From: Corynebacterium sanguinis
GTDB taxonomy: Bacteria > Actinomycetota > Actinomycetes > Mycobacteriales > Mycobacteriaceae
DNA: 64,000 nucleotides
Direction of reading: 5' to 3'
Assembly: GCF_007641235.1 (NCBI RefSeq)
Contig: NZ_CP038157.1
Coordinates: forward strand, 1,550,001 to 1,614,000
Position 1 is the stretch's first letter, and every line of letters starts with the position of its first letter. Both the position numbers and the translations under genes were made by a program. A model generated the notes under the pieces. That model saw only the letters and a list, made by a program, of their open reading frames with translations, was not told where the DNA came from and searched no databases. Of this stretch, positions 9,393 to 18,434 are shown one piece after another.

Positions 9393-10961
9393 ATGACGAC
9401 AACTCGAGGCGGGCGCCCGCGGCACCCACGCGAGGCAGCGCCACTGGGACCGCGCACGTCCCAGCGCCCCACGCAACGCAAGCCCGCCTCGGCGGACCAG
9501 CCCGGCCAGCAGTCGGGTCTGGCGCGACTGATCCGCCGCACCCAGGCGGCAATGGATTCGCGCGCGCTGACGGACTACACCCTGATCCGGACGATCGTTT
9601 TGGTCCTGACCGGCCTCGGCGTGGTCATGGTGCTCAGTTCCTCGATGGCATCGTCGTTCGCCTCGTCCGCATCCGTGTGGTCGCAGGCACTGCGCCAGAC
9701 CGTCATGGTCGCCGGCGGCCTGTTCCTTTTTTGGATCATGCTGAAGATGCCCCCGGACCGGCTGCGCCGCCTGGCCCACGTGATCATGATTGTCGCCGTG
9801 CTGCTACTGATCGTCGTGCTCACCCCCATCGGCACCGGCCGCGATGAGGTGGGGTCGCAGTCCTGGCTGGTCTTCGGCCCGATCAGCGTTCAGCCCTCTG
9901 AGCTGGCGCGCGTCGCCATCGCCATCTGGGGTGCGAGCGTGCTCGCGAACAAGGATTACACCCGCCCCTCCAAGCTGGACAACGGCTTCGCGCCGTTTAT
10001 CGCCGTAGCCATCCTCTGCGTCGGGCTGATCGGGCTGCAGGGCGACTACGGCATGGCGGTGTCGTTCTCCGTCGTCGTCGCTTTCATCTTGCTCTTCGCT
10101 GGCATCTCCTGGCGCCTCATCGGCGCCGCCGCGGCGGTGGCGATGGTGGGCATGGTGTTCGTCTTCCTCTCCGGCGGCTACCGCTCCGACCGCTTCCACG
10201 TCTACTTCGACGCGCTCTTCGGCCGCTTCGAGGACACGCGCGACACCGCCTTCCAGTCCCACCAGGGCTACTTATCGCTTGCCGACGGCTCCCTGTTCGG
10301 CGTCGGCCTCGGCCAATCACGCGCCAAGTGGTTCTACCTCCCCGAGGCGCGCAACGACTTCATCTTCGCCGTCATCGGCGAGGAGCTGGGCCTGTGGGGC
10401 GGCGCCCTGGTAATCATCCTGTTCGGCCTGCTGGCGTTCTTCGGCCTGCGCGCCGCGCGCCGCGCCCAGAACCAGTTCCAGGCGCTGCTCGCCGCGGCGC
10501 TGACAACGGGCGTGGTGTCCCAGGCGTTTATCAACATCGCCTACGTGCTGGGTCTGCTGCCCGTGACCGGCATCCAGCTGCCCATGCTCTCGGCAGGTGG
10601 TACCTCCGCGGTGATCACACTGGCCGCGATGGGAATCCTCGCCTCGGTGGCGCGCCACGAGCCAGACGCGGTCTCATCCATGCAGAACTACGGCCGCCCC
10701 GCGTTCGACCGGATCCTGGGCATCGGCGAGCCGAAGTCCCCAGGCCAGCTTGCCAAGCCCCAGGCGCGCCGTCCCGAGCAGCGCGCTAGCGCCGGCCACC
10801 GCGAGCGCTACGGCGACCCGGTCACCGCGCGCCCGCCGGTGTCACGGCGTCCGATGCAGCGCCCGGTGCAGCGCCCCGCTGCGGGTGTCCGCGCCCCGGA
10901 GCGCCCGCGCTACGATGTCCGCAGAGACAATTCCTGGCGCGGAGACCGCCGCGCCAGCTAG
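9393..10961 (+). CDS. ftsW: Septal peptidoglycan polymerase FtsW (SEDS family)
   Basis: This SEDS glycosyltransferase of about 522 residues polymerises lipid II together with FtsI. About ten membrane segments begin near residue 60, after a basic N-terminal tail. The SEDS landmarks are present, including GDYGMAVSFSVV, the long extracellular loop with YRSDRFHVYFDALFGRFEDTRDTAFQSHQG (split by the conserved Arg/Tyr residues), and LPVTGIQLPMLSAGGTS. The last about 85 residues are Pro/Arg-rich and probably disordered. I chose the ATG at 9393 because GAAGGGG lies about 9 nt upstream; an in-frame ATG at 9351 is less well supported. Confidence 0.94.
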   Translation: MTTTRGGRPRHPREAAPLGPRTSQRPTQRKPASADQPGQQSGLARLIRRTQAAMDSRALTDYTLIRTIVLVLTGLGVVMVLSSSMASSFASSASVWSQALRQTVMVAGGLFLFWIMLKMPPDRLRRLAHVIMIVAVLLLIVVLTPIGTGRDEVGSQSWLVFGPISVQPSELARVAIAIWGASVLANKDYTRPSKLDNGFAPFIAVAILCVGLIGLQGDYGMAVSFSVVVAFILLFAGISWRLIGAAAAVAMVGMVFVFLSGGYRSDRFHVYFDALFGRFEDTRDTAFQSHQGYLSLADGSLFGVGLGQSRAKWFYLPEARNDFIFAVIGEELGLWGGALVIILFGLLAFFGLRAARRAQNQFQALLAAALTTGVVSQAFINIAYVLGLLPVTGIQLPMLSAGGTSAVITLAAMGILASVARHEPDAVSSMQNYGRPAFDRILGIGEPKSPGQLAKPQARRPEQRASAGHRERYGDPVTARPPVSRRPMQRPVQRPAAGVRAPERPRYDVRRDNSWRGDRRAS

Positions 10962-10979
10962 AAGGGAGTCCCCCGCCGT

Positions 10980-12059
10980 ATGGCTGAGAAGCTAAGCGTC
11001 GTCGTCGCCGGTGGCGGCACCGCCGGACACATCGAACCCGCCCTGGCGGTGGGGGAGGTGCTGCGCGATGAGTTCGGTGCCTTTGTTACCGCACTCGGCA
11101 CGGAGAAAGGGCTGGAGACGGCCATCGTCCCGTCGCGCGGTTTCGAGCTCAACCTGATCGACCCGGTGCCGATCCCGCGCTCCACACCGTGGCTTCTGCC
11201 GGGGGTGCCGTTCAAGCTGGCCAAATCCGTGTACCAGACCCGGTCCGCGCTCAAGCGCGTCGGCGCGGACGTGGTCTTCGGCACCGGCGGCTACGTCGCC
11301 GCCTCCGCGTACCTGGCCGCGGCGTCGCTGCGGCTGCCGTTCTTTGTACTGGAGACCAACGCGCTGGCCGGGATGGCCAACAAGCTCGGGGTGCGCCTCG
11401 GCGGCACCGGATTCAACGCGGTGGCGGGTTCCGGGATGCCGGGCGAGGTCGTGGGCATTCCCGTTCGCCCCGGCGTGGGCAGCGACCCGGACGGCACCAA
11501 GGCCGAGCACGGTTACAAGATGTGGAACCTGGACCCGGGCCGGAAGACGATTTTGGTCACCGGGGGATCGCAGGGCGCGGTAAGCATTAACGCTGCTCTT
11601 GCGGGGGCCGTCGATACGCTCGCGGCGAAGGGGTGGCAGGTGCTTCACGCCTACGGGCGCAAGAACGACGCGCCCGCCGCGCACGAGCACTACACGGCCG
11701 TGCCCTACATTGACGCGATGGAGCAGGCATACGCCGTCGCGGACCTCGTGGTGTGCCGCTCGGGGGCGATGACCGTGGCGGAAAACTCCGCCGCCGGGCT
11801 TCCCGCGATCTACGTGCCGTTGCCGCACGGCAACGGTGAGCAGGGGCTCAACTCCGCCCACCTTGTGGACATGGGCGCCGCCGCGCGCATTGACGACGCC
11901 GACCTCAGCGCCGAGCGGCTGATCCACGAGGTCGATGCCATCCTCGGCGATCCGCAGCGCTTGGAGCAAATGCGGGCCTCGTTGAAGGATTCCGGCGCGG
12001 GCGACGTCGCGCGCGAGCTGGCGCTGCGCACTGTCCGTTCCGCGAGATCACCCCGCTAA
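10980..12059 (+). CDS. murG: Lipid II synthase MurG (UDP-GlcNAc transferase)
   Basis: This peripheral membrane GT28 glycosyltransferase of 359 residues adds GlcNAc to lipid I, giving lipid II. The N-terminal G-loop [14 protein letters not shown], the second G-loop [15 protein letters not shown] and the nucleotide-sugar site around [16 protein letters not shown] are intact. AAGGGAG lies upstream of the ATG. The gene sits between ftsW and murC in the canonical order and has the family's usual length. Confidence 0.97.
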   Translation: MAEKLSVVVAGGGTAGHIEPALAVGEVLRDEFGAFVTALGTEKGLETAIVPSRGFELNLIDPVPIPRSTPWLLPGVPFKLAKSVYQTRSALKRVGADVVFGTGGYVAASAYLAAASLRLPFFVLETNALAGMANKLGVRLGGTGFNAVAGSGMPGEVVGIPVRPGVGSDPDGTKAEHGYKMWNLDPGRKTILVTGGSQGAVSINAALAGAVDTLAAKGWQVLHAYGRKNDAPAAHEHYTAVPYIDAMEQAYAVADLVVCRSGAMTVAENSAAGLPAIYVPLPHGNGEQGLNSAHLVDMGAAARIDDADLSAERLIHEVDAILGDPQRLEQMRASLKDSGAGDVARELALRTVRSARSPR

Positions 12060-12108
12060 CCACCACCCCCACAGCACCGTTAACGTTTACCTACCCGGGA
12101 GGTTGCCG

Positions 12109-13560
12109 ATGCCCAGCATCGACCTGTCACGCGTCCATCTCATCGGAATCGGAGGCGCCGGCATGTCCGGGCTCGCGCACATCGCGCTGCGCCGCGGCTC
12201 GGTGGTCACGGGGTCGGATGTGAAAGACTCGCGCCCGGTGCAGGCGCTGCGCACCCAGGGCGCGACGATTGCGGTCGGCCACGACTGGCGCAACCTCGAG
12301 CTCGCGGGGGAGCTGCCGACGGTGGTGGTGACCAGTTTCGCGGCGATCCCGAAGGACAACCCGGAACTGATGCGCGCCGCCGAGGAGTCGATCCCCGTGA
12401 TTCGGCGCTCTGACCTGCTCGCGGAGCTGATGGAGGGCTCGACCCAGCTGCTGCTCGCGGGGACGCACGGGAAAACGTCGACGACGTCGATGTCGGTCGT
12501 GGCGCTGCAGGCGGCGGGCGAGGACCCCTCGTTCGCCATCGGAGGCCAGCTCAACCTCGCCGGCACGAACGCCCACCAGGGTGCGGGCGAGGTGTTCGTG
12601 GCCGAGGCCGACGAGTCCGACGCCTCCCTGCTGCGCTACAAGCCGGACGTCGCCGTGATCACCAACATCGAGCCGGATCACCTGGACTACTTCGGCACGG
12701 CGGAGAAGTACTTCGAGGTTTTCGACAGCTTCGCCGACCGCATCCAGCCCGGCGGCCACCTCGTGGTGTGCCTGGATGACGCCAACGCGGCCGCCTGCGG
12801 GCAGCGCGCCCGCGCCCGCGGCGTCACCGTGGTCGGGTACGGCACGGCCGCCGCGGCGTCTCGCTACCCGGATATCGAGGCGGCGGCCGTGATCACCACC
12901 TCGGATGCGACCTCGGCCGAGGTTGAGCTCAGCGTCGGGGGTGTCAGCCGCACGGTGCGCTACACGTTGAGCATCCCGGGCCACCACATGGTGCTCAATG
13001 CGGCCGGGGCGCTGCTGGCGTGCACGCTCGTCGGGGCGGACCCGGACAAGCTGGCCGAGGGGTTGACTGGCTTTACCGGCGTGCGCCGCCGCTTCGAGCT
13101 CAAGGGCGAGATCACGGGCGGGCGCTTCGCGGGAGTGCGCGTGTACGACGATTACGCGCATCACCCCACCGAGGTCACCGCGGTGCTCACCGCCGCGCGC
13201 GACACCGTGCGCGCCGCGGGCCAGGGGGGCCGCGTTGTGGCGTGCTTCCAGCCGCACCTGTACTCGCGGACCATCGCGTTTGCGCAGCAGTTCGCCGCCG
13301 CGCTCTCGCTGGCCGACTCCGTGGTGCTCCTCGACATCTTTGGCGCCCGCGAGGAACCCGTCGAGGGGGTGGATTCGCGCATCATCATCGACCAGATGGA
13401 TCCGGAAGTTTCAGCGAGAACGGTGTACGAACCGAACTTCTCCCACGCCCCGTCCACGATCGCGGGGATCACGCAGGCTGGTGACCTCGTGCTGACGATG
13501 GGCGCGGGCACAGTCACGCTGCTTGGCGACGACATCCTCGCCACGCTCGGGGAGGGCTAG
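12109..13560 (+). CDS. murC: UDP-N-acetylmuramate:L-alanine ligase MurC
   Basis: This 483-residue ligase starts the stem peptide by adding L-Ala to UDP-MurNAc. [12 protein letters not shown] at the N-terminus, the ATP loop GTHGKTST with Lys at about 122, and [10 protein letters not shown] in the C-terminal domain identify it as MurC rather than another Mur ligase. GGGAGG is 6 nt before the ATG at 12109; an in-frame TTG at 12103 abuts that site and is unlikely. It is followed by ftsQ after 3 bp. Confidence 0.96.
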   Translation: MPSIDLSRVHLIGIGGAGMSGLAHIALRRGSVVTGSDVKDSRPVQALRTQGATIAVGHDWRNLELAGELPTVVVTSFAAIPKDNPELMRAAEESIPVIRRSDLLAELMEGSTQLLLAGTHGKTSTTSMSVVALQAAGEDPSFAIGGQLNLAGTNAHQGAGEVFVAEADESDASLLRYKPDVAVITNIEPDHLDYFGTAEKYFEVFDSFADRIQPGGHLVVCLDDANAAACGQRARARGVTVVGYGTAAAASRYPDIEAAAVITTSDATSAEVELSVGGVSRTVRYTLSIPGHHMVLNAAGALLACTLVGADPDKLAEGLTGFTGVRRRFELKGEITGGRFAGVRVYDDYAHHPTEVTAVLTAARDTVRAAGQGGRVVACFQPHLYSRTIAFAQQFAAALSLADSVVLLDIFGAREEPVEGVDSRIIIDQMDPEVSARTVYEPNFSHAPSTIAGITQAGDLVLTMGAGTVTLLGDDILATLGEG

Positions 13561-13563
13561 ACA

Positions 13564-14229
13564 ATGGCTCGCCTACAACGCCGCATTCTCATAGGGGCCG
13601 TGGTCGCGGCAATCCTCATTGCGATCGCCGCTGTAGTCCTGCCGCGCACCCAGGTATTCGCGGTCGAAGAGATCGCCGTTGAGGGCGCGGTGCAGCTGAG
13701 CCCGGAGGAGGTCGAAGCTGCAACAGGGATTGTCAACGGTACCCCGATCGGGGCGGTCAACACCCACGACGCGGCCGTCGGTGTGGCGGGGCTCCCGTGG
13801 GTCGAAAGCGTGACGGTCACCAGGTCGTGGCCGTCGAAGATCAAGATAGAGCTGGTGGAGCATACCGCGGTGGCCTTTGTCGCCGAGCCCGACGGCAGCC
13901 ACCTGATCAACGCACAAGGGGAGGTGTTCGCCGTGGACGACCCGCCCGCCGGGGCGGTGGAGATCACCGGTGCGGCGGCTCGAGACGGCGCCGCGCTGTC
14001 CGGAGCGATGGGCGTGGTGTCGTCGATAAGCGGGCCGAGCCGCGAGGCAGTCGCCTCGATTGAGGCGCGCAGCCCGAACACGTTTGTTCTCAAGCTCAAG
14101 GACGGCCGCACCGTGGTGTGGGGGGCGAGCGAAAACAACGCCAACAAGGCGCTGGCGCTGGAGACCGTGCTGCAGCGCGAGGGCCAGGAGTTCAACATTT
14201 CCAACCCGCAGCAGGTGACGGTGCGCTAG
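13564..14229 (+). CDS. ftsQ: Cell-division protein FtsQ
   Basis: This 221-residue bitopic protein links FtsL and FtsB/DivIC at the division site. A short cytoplasmic stretch is followed by one membrane segment at about 6-26. The POTRA-type domain comes next (VEEIAVEGAVQLSPEEVEAA, then PWVESVTVTRSWPSKIKIELVEHTAVAF), and then the FtsQ C-terminal domain. It is short for the family but has the right domains and lies between murC and ftsZ as expected. Codons 153-156 contain one copy of the dispersed GTCGATAAG word, using a rare ATA codon. Confidence 0.94.
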   Translation: MARLQRRILIGAVVAAILIAIAAVVLPRTQVFAVEEIAVEGAVQLSPEEVEAATGIVNGTPIGAVNTHDAAVGVAGLPWVESVTVTRSWPSKIKIELVEHTAVAFVAEPDGSHLINAQGEVFAVDDPPAGAVEITGAAARDGAALSGAMGVVSSISGPSREAVASIEARSPNTFVLKLKDGRTVVWGASENNANKALALETVLQREGQEFNISNPQQVTVR

Positions 14230-14382
14230 GGGCGCGGCAAAACCCCAGGTTAAAACCCTAAAGTAAAGGTTTAGGGTAGTGACACGCCGGCCTAAAAACA
14301 TCAAAAGTGCAATTTCTCGCCCATGATGGAGACCACGTAAGGCCCATGAACCAAGAGTTACCTGAAAGGCGAGACACCCCCC
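14230..14382 (+). promoter_or_regulatory. ftsQ-ftsZ spacer with palindrome and probable ftsZ promoter region
   Basis: The spacer carries GCAAAACCCCAGGT at 14237-14250, followed at once by the perfect 8-bp inverted repeat ACCCTAAA (14255-14262) and TTTAGGGT (14270-14277). The second arm could itself serve as part of a -10 region. An A-rich stretch and GAAAGGCGAG, a plausible ribosome site, precede the ftsZ ATG. The same 14-mer recurs in the repeat array before hisD. Confidence 0.55.
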
Positions 14383-15612
14383 ATGACATCTCCCGCTAAC
14401 TACCTCGCCATGATCCGCGTCGTCGGAGTCGGTGGCGGCGGCGTCAACGCCGTCAACCGGATGATCGAGGAAGGGTTGAAAGGCGTCGAATTCGTCGCCG
14501 TCAACACCGACTCCCAGGCGCTGCTGTTCACCGACGCCGACACCAAGCTCGACATCGGTCGCGAGGCTACCCGTGGACTCGGCGCGGGCGCGAACCCGGA
14601 GGTCGGCCGCACCTCCGCAGAGGATCACAAGCAGGAGATCGAGGAGTCGCTTAAGGGCTCCGACATGGTGTTCGTCACCGCCGGCGAGGGCGGCGGCACC
14701 GGCACCGGCGCGGCCCCGGTCGTCGCTGGGATTGCTAAGAAGATGGGCGCGCTGACCATCGGCGTTGTTACCCGCCCCTTCTCGTTTGAGGGCAAGCGTC
14801 GCACCCGCCAGGCCATGGAGGGCATCGCCAACCTCAAAGAGGTCTGCGACACCGTCATCGTCATCCCCAACGACCGCCTGCTCCAGCTTGGCGACGCCGA
14901 ACTGTCCATGATGGAAGCCTTCCGCGCCGCCGACGAGGTGCTCTACAACGGCGTGCAGGGCATCACCAACCTGATCACCATCCCCGGCATGATCAACGTC
15001 GACTTTGCCGACGTGCGCTCCGTCATGGCCGACGCCGGTTCCGCGCTCATGGGCGTCGGCTCCGCCCGCGGCGACAACCGCGTCATGGCGGCCACGGAGC
15101 AGGCGATTAACTCGCCGCTGCTGGAGGCGACGATGGAGGGCGCGAAGGGCGTTCTCATCTCGGTGGCCGGCGGTTCCGACCTGGGACTGATGGAGGTCAA
15201 CAACGCCGCCTCCATCGTCGAGGAGAAGGCCGACGATGACGCCAACATCATCTTCGGCACGATCATCGACGACAACCTCGGCGACGAGGTGCGCGTGACC
15301 ATCATCGCGACCGGCTTCGACGAGAAGGCCAACGTGCGCCCCGACGCCGAGCAGCCGCAGTCGGAGGGTTCGACTCGCGCCGTGACCGTTGAGCCGGAGC
15401 CCGCCTCCGAGACTGCTACACCGGCGCCGCAGCGCGGCTCGCTTTTCGACGACCGCAGCGCCGACGCCCCGACCAGTGACTACGACCGCACCAGCGAGTC
15501 GCGCCAGCCGCGCCACCGCTACGAGGAGCGCCGCACCGGCCTGTTCACCGAGCGCGAGGAGCGCCGCGCGCCGCGTTACGACGACGTCGACGTCCCCGAC
15601 TTCCTGCAGTAA
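14383..15612 (+). CDS. ftsZ: Tubulin-like division GTPase FtsZ
   Basis: FtsZ polymerises at midcell with GTP and scaffolds the divisome. The 409-residue protein has the N-terminal nucleotide site [10 protein letters not shown] and the tubulin signature GGGTGTG at about 103-109. The T7/synergy region NVDFADV is also present. A charged linker of variable sequence begins near 315 and ends in the conserved C-terminal peptide DVPDFLQ, which in actinobacteria binds SepF and FtsW. The start [20 protein letters not shown] matches relatives. It lies after a 153-bp regulatory spacer, so it is probably transcribed both from the operon and from its own promoter. Confidence 0.98.
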   Translation: MTSPANYLAMIRVVGVGGGGVNAVNRMIEEGLKGVEFVAVNTDSQALLFTDADTKLDIGREATRGLGAGANPEVGRTSAEDHKQEIEESLKGSDMVFVTAGEGGGTGTGAAPVVAGIAKKMGALTIGVVTRPFSFEGKRRTRQAMEGIANLKEVCDTVIVIPNDRLLQLGDAELSMMEAFRAADEVLYNGVQGITNLITIPGMINVDFADVRSVMADAGSALMGVGSARGDNRVMAATEQAINSPLLEATMEGAKGVLISVAGGSDLGLMEVNNAASIVEEKADDDANIIFGTIIDDNLGDEVRVTIIATGFDEKANVRPDAEQPQSEGSTRAVTVEPEPASETATPAPQRGSLFDDRSADAPTSDYDRTSESRQPRHRYEERRTGLFTEREERRAPRYDDVDVPDFLQ

Positions 15613-15619
15613 GTAGGCG

Positions 15620-15742
15620 GCTGCGGGTTCGGGGGGCCTCCGCGCAGTATGGACTGCGCATTTTACGACGCCGGGCCGGCGAACCCGCAGGTCGCGTCAG
15701 GCCTGTGTGGCCATATTGCGCAGTAGACATTGCGCAGTGGCC
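15620..15742. repeat. Nested inverted and direct repeats between ftsZ and pgeF
   Basis: An 11-bp perfect inverted repeat (CTGCGGGTTCG near 15621-15631, CGAACCCGCAG near 15680-15690) encloses a smaller one, GCGCAGT-atgg-ACTGCGC. Just downstream, ATTGCGCAGT is present twice as a direct repeat separated by four bases (about 15715-15738). The word TGCGCAGT therefore occurs four times in about 100 bp. The large stem could also terminate ftsZ transcription. Confidence 0.7.
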
Positions 15743-15804
15743 CATGCGCTGCCGCGCACCGGGTGAGACGACCAGCCACGCAGGCATTACCCGCCGCGTC
15801 CCAC

Positions 15805-15810
15805 TAGCCT
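15805..15810 (+). promoter_or_regulatory. -10 box for leaderless pgeF
   Basis: TAGCCT ends 7 nt before the ATG at 15818, and no ribosome site is visible. This predicts transcription starting at or next to the start codon. Confidence 0.5.
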
Positions 15811-15817
15811 GGACCGT

Positions 15818-16573
15818 ATGCGAAACGCCACATCTGATCCCCACAGCGTGAGCGAGCGCCCCGTCCGCATGGTGTTTACCTCCCGTGCTGGCGGGGCGTC
15901 GGCGCCCCCGTACGCATCGTTCAACCTTGCTGAGCACGTTGGCGATGCCCCCGACGCCGTCGCCGACAACCGCGCGCGCTTAGCGCGCGTCCTCGGGCTT
16001 GATCCGCAGCGACTTGTTTGGATGGAGCAGCTGCACACCAACACCGTCACCGTCGTCGATGGCCCGCAGTCACAGCCCGTGGAGGCGACCGATGCCCTGG
16101 TCACCATCACGCCCGGCCTTGCCCTGTGCGTGCTGGTCGCCGACTGCGTGCCCGTGCTTTTATCCGACCACGCCGCGGGGGTGATCGCCGCGGTGCACGC
16201 CGGCCGCGTCGGGGCACGCAACGGCATTGTGCGCAAGGCGGTCGACGCCATGGTGGGGCTGGGCGCATCCCCGCGCAACATCCAGGCGCTGCTGGGGCCC
16301 GCGGCGGCGGGGGAGTCGTACGAGGTGCCCGGTGACATGGCTGCGGACGTCGAGAAGCAGCTGCCTGGCTCTCGGGTGACAACGCCACAGGGAACGAGTG
16401 GGCTGGATATCCGCGCCGGGCTGGTGCGCCAGCTGATGTCGATGGGGGTCACCCACATCGACGCGGACCCGCGCGATACCGTGGCCGATGAGGATTTCTT
16501 TTCGTACCGGCGCGAGGGCACGACAGGCCGCCAGGCCGGTGTGATCTGGTTGACGGGAGAAAGCGATGGATAG
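15818..16573 (+). CDS. pgeF: YfiH/PgeF-family laccase-domain protein (peptidoglycan editing factor / purine nucleosidase family)
   Basis: This 251-residue member of the multicopper-oxidase-like YfiH family lies, as is common, directly downstream of ftsZ and before yggS. The metal-site elements are visible: WMEQLHTNTV, VLVADCVPVL and VHAGRVGARNGIV, supplying the conserved His, Cys and His. E. coli YfiH removes wrongly incorporated residues from UDP-MurNAc peptides, and relatives are also reported as adenosine-cleaving or phosphorylating enzymes, so the exact activity is open. It overlaps yggS by 8 bp. Confidence 0.88.
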   Translation: MRNATSDPHSVSERPVRMVFTSRAGGASAPPYASFNLAEHVGDAPDAVADNRARLARVLGLDPQRLVWMEQLHTNTVTVVDGPQSQPVEATDALVTITPGLALCVLVADCVPVLLSDHAAGVIAAVHAGRVGARNGIVRKAVDAMVGLGASPRNIQALLGPAAAGESYEVPGDMAADVEKQLPGSRVTTPQGTSGLDIRAGLVRQLMSMGVTHIDADPRDTVADEDFFSYRREGTTGRQAGVIWLTGESDG

Positions 16574-17282
16574 AAAAGACGAGCTGGCCACAAACCTTGA
16601 GCGCGTGCGCGCCCAGATCAGCGAGGCGGTCACGGCTGCTGGGCGCACCGAGGGCAGCGTGCGGCTGATCCCGGTGTCCAAGTTTCACCCGGTGGCCGAT
16701 ATCGCGGTGCTCGGTGAGCTCGGCGTGGAGCTCGTGGGGGAGAACCGCGAGCAGGAAGCGCGCGCCAAGGCCGAGGAGTTGGTGCAGGCGGGTGCGGGTG
16801 TGCGGATCGCGATGATCGGCCAGATCCAGTCGAAAAAGGCCAACGCCGTGGCGCGGTGGGCGGCGGAGGTGCATTCCGTCGACTCGGTGAGACTCGCCAC
16901 CGGGCTCGACCGCGGCATGGAGCTGGCGCTCGAGCGCGGCGACCGCACATCCACACGGCTGCGCTGCCTGGTGCAGGTTTCCGCCGACGGCGACACGGCC
17001 CGCGGCGGCGTCGCCTACGAGGGCCTCGACGAGGTGGCGGACGCCATTGAGGCGGCGACGCACATCGAGCTCGGCGGGCTCATGGTCGTCCCGCCGCTCG
17101 GTTCGGACGAGACCGCGGTGTTCACGGGCGCGCGCGAGCGTGCCGACGCCCTGGGTGACCGCATCGGGCGTCCCATGGACCTGTCCGCGGGCATGTCCGG
17201 GGACTTCGCGACAGCGATCGCCTGCGGTTCCGACATCGTGCGTGTCGGAACCGGGGTGTTTGGCGCCCGGCCCGTAGGCTAG
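16566..17282 (+). CDS. yggS: PLP homeostasis protein YggS/PROSC family
   Basis: This 238-residue pyridoxal-phosphate-binding protein has the alanine-racemase-like single barrel. The Schiff-base lysine lies in IPVSKFHPVADI near residue 38. The phosphate-binding end LSAGMSGDFATAIACGSDIVRVGTGVFG (cited here by its ends) is intact. The family buffers PLP and amino-acid pools and has no known catalytic turnover. The ATG overlaps the end of pgeF and has GGGAGAAAG just upstream. Its TAG stop overlaps a possible -10 box for sepF. Confidence 0.93.
   Translation: MDRKDELATNLERVRAQISEAVTAAGRTEGSVRLIPVSKFHPVADIAVLGELGVELVGENREQEARAKAEELVQAGAGVRIAMIGQIQSKKANAVARWAAEVHSVDSVRLATGLDRGMELALERGDRTSTRLRCLVQVSADGDTARGGVAYEGLDEVADAIEAATHIELGGLMVVPPLGSDETAVFTGARERADALGDRIGRPMDLSAGMSGDFATAIACGSDIVRVGTGVFGARPVG
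17275..17280 (+). promoter_or_regulatory. Possible -10 box for sepF
   Basis: TAGGCT at the end of yggS would give a leader of about 36 nt ending in GCAGGAGC before the sepF ATG at 17323. No clear -35 is visible. Confidence 0.4.
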
Positions 17283-17322
17283 CCCTCAACGGACGGCAAC
17301 TACCTGCAGGAGCACCAAACCT

Positions 17323-17802
17323 ATGTCAATTCTCGGCAACGCCAAGGAATTTTTCGGCCTCGGAGTCCAGGACGTCAACGACGCAGACGAGGCCTACTAC
17401 TACGACGAGCCGCGCTACGCTGCGGCGGGCGCCGGATACGCCCGCGAGACCAGTGTGGAGCGCGAGCCGCGCGCCTACGACGCCCCGCACACCCGTGAGT
17501 ACGGCTCCACCCGCGTCCACACCTCGGCGCTGGTCAACGCTGTGCCCCGCAGCTACAACGACGCCCGCGAGATCGGCGAGCCCTTCCGTGACGGCGACGC
17601 CGTGATCATGGACCTGACCGACCTCGACGCAGCCGACGCCAAGCGTCTCGTCGACTTCGCCGCTGGCCTGTGCTTCGCGCTGCGCGGCAAGATGCACAAC
17701 CTGACCAAGGGTATGGCGACTGATCGCCGCGTGTTCGCCATCGTTCCCGAAGGCTCGCACATCTCCGAGGGCGAGCTCGAGCGCGCGGCGCACCTGCGCT
17801 AG
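17323..17802 (+). CDS. sepF: FtsZ membrane anchor SepF
   Basis: SepF is 159 residues long and tethers FtsZ to the membrane; in actinobacteria, which lack FtsA, it is the main anchor. An amphipathic N-terminal helix (MSILGNAKEFFGLG) is followed by an acidic/Tyr-rich linker. The DUF552 core follows from about residue 85 (DAVIMDLTDLDAADAKRLVDF, and a glycine-rich turn before RVFAIVPEG). It lies downstream of ftsZ and upstream of yggT and divIVA, the standard actinobacterial order. Confidence 0.96.
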   Translation: MSILGNAKEFFGLGVQDVNDADEAYYYDEPRYAAAGAGYARETSVEREPRAYDAPHTREYGSTRVHTSALVNAVPRSYNDAREIGEPFRDGDAVIMDLTDLDAADAKRLVDFAAGLCFALRGKMHNLTKGMATDRRVFAIVPEGSHISEGELERAAHLR

Positions 17803-17825
17803 CGTTCGCCCGCTGCTAGCAGGTC

Positions 17826-17868
17826 AATGCCCCTTCTGACACCCGTTACGGGTGAGGGAAGGGGCATT
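17826..17868 (+). terminator. Strong hairpin after sepF
   Basis: AATGCCCCTTC and GAAGGGGCATT form a perfect 11-bp stem, with an inner CACCCG/CGGGTG stem. No T-run follows, so it is a terminator-like or processing hairpin rather than a textbook intrinsic terminator. A 10-bp palindrome CTGCTAGCAG (17813-17822) lies just before it. Confidence 0.65.
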
Positions 17869-17890
17869 AGTGCTCTCGGGGCAGCACAGG

Positions 17891-17896
17891 TAGGCT
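17891..17896 (+). promoter_or_regulatory. -10 box for leaderless yggT
   Basis: TAGGCT ends 7 nt before the GTG at 17904, with no ribosome site between them. Confidence 0.5.
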
Positions 17897-17903
17897 GCTA
17901 CAC

Positions 17904-18212
17904 GTGGCTTTATTCGGATCAATTCTTGTGGCGCTCATCGGGCTTTATTCCCTCATGGTGGTTATTCGCATCATCGTGGAGATGATCCAGTCGTTTTCCA
18001 AGCACTTCGATCCGCCGCGCTGGTTCATGGTCGCGGCCGAGTACATCTTCGTGGCGACGGATCCCCCGGTCAAAGCGCTGCGCCGACTCATCCCGCCGCT
18101 GCAGATGGGCAACGGCATTGGCATCGACATCAGTGTGATCGCCCTGTTCCTCATCCTCATGCTGCTTCAGGTTGGCGTCCAGGCGCTGCTCGTGATGCCG
18201 TTCTTGCGCTAA
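17904..18212 (+). CDS. yggT: YggT-family membrane protein
   Basis: This 102-residue protein has two hydrophobic segments, at about 2-24 and 75-98. They flank a loop with the family landmark FVATDPPVKALRRLIPP. YggT proteins are found next to sepF and divIVA in many Gram-positives and are thought to help organise division or polar growth; the molecular role is not established. The GTG start has no ribosome site and follows a -10 box closely. Confidence 0.9.
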   Translation: MALFGSILVALIGLYSLMVVIRIIVEMIQSFSKHFDPPRWFMVAAEYIFVATDPPVKALRRLIPPLQMGNGIGIDISVIALFLILMLLQVGVQALLVMPFLR

Positions 18213-18295
18213 GCGTGGGGGTACTTTTTCGGGCGCTGTGGGGCGCTTGGCGTGCAACAGGTCAACGTCCACGGTAGATTGAGGGTATAAATGTA

Positions 18296-18322
18296 TTGAC
18301 GTGGGTGTGCTTCGGATACACT
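18296..18322 (+). promoter_or_regulatory. Candidate divIVA promoter
   Basis: TTGACG at 18296-18301 and TACACT at 18317-18322 lie 15 bp apart in an A/T-richer stretch. This would give a leader of about 105 nt before the divIVA ATG at 18435, which is preceded by AAGGGAA. The spacing is short, so the exact boxes are uncertain. Confidence 0.4.
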
Positions 18323-18434
18323 TAGCGTGTCAACACAATACAAAACGTACTTTTATTCAGGGCGTTCCTTTTCTTTGGGGGAGCACCCGCCCGCTCACAC
18401 TTGTGGGCCTGACATTAACGCGAAGGGAACTCTA

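Noticed and set aside
13573..15516. 647-codon antisense frame across ftsQ-ftsZ
   Set aside because: It covers the ftsZ regulatory spacer and is a compositional artefact.
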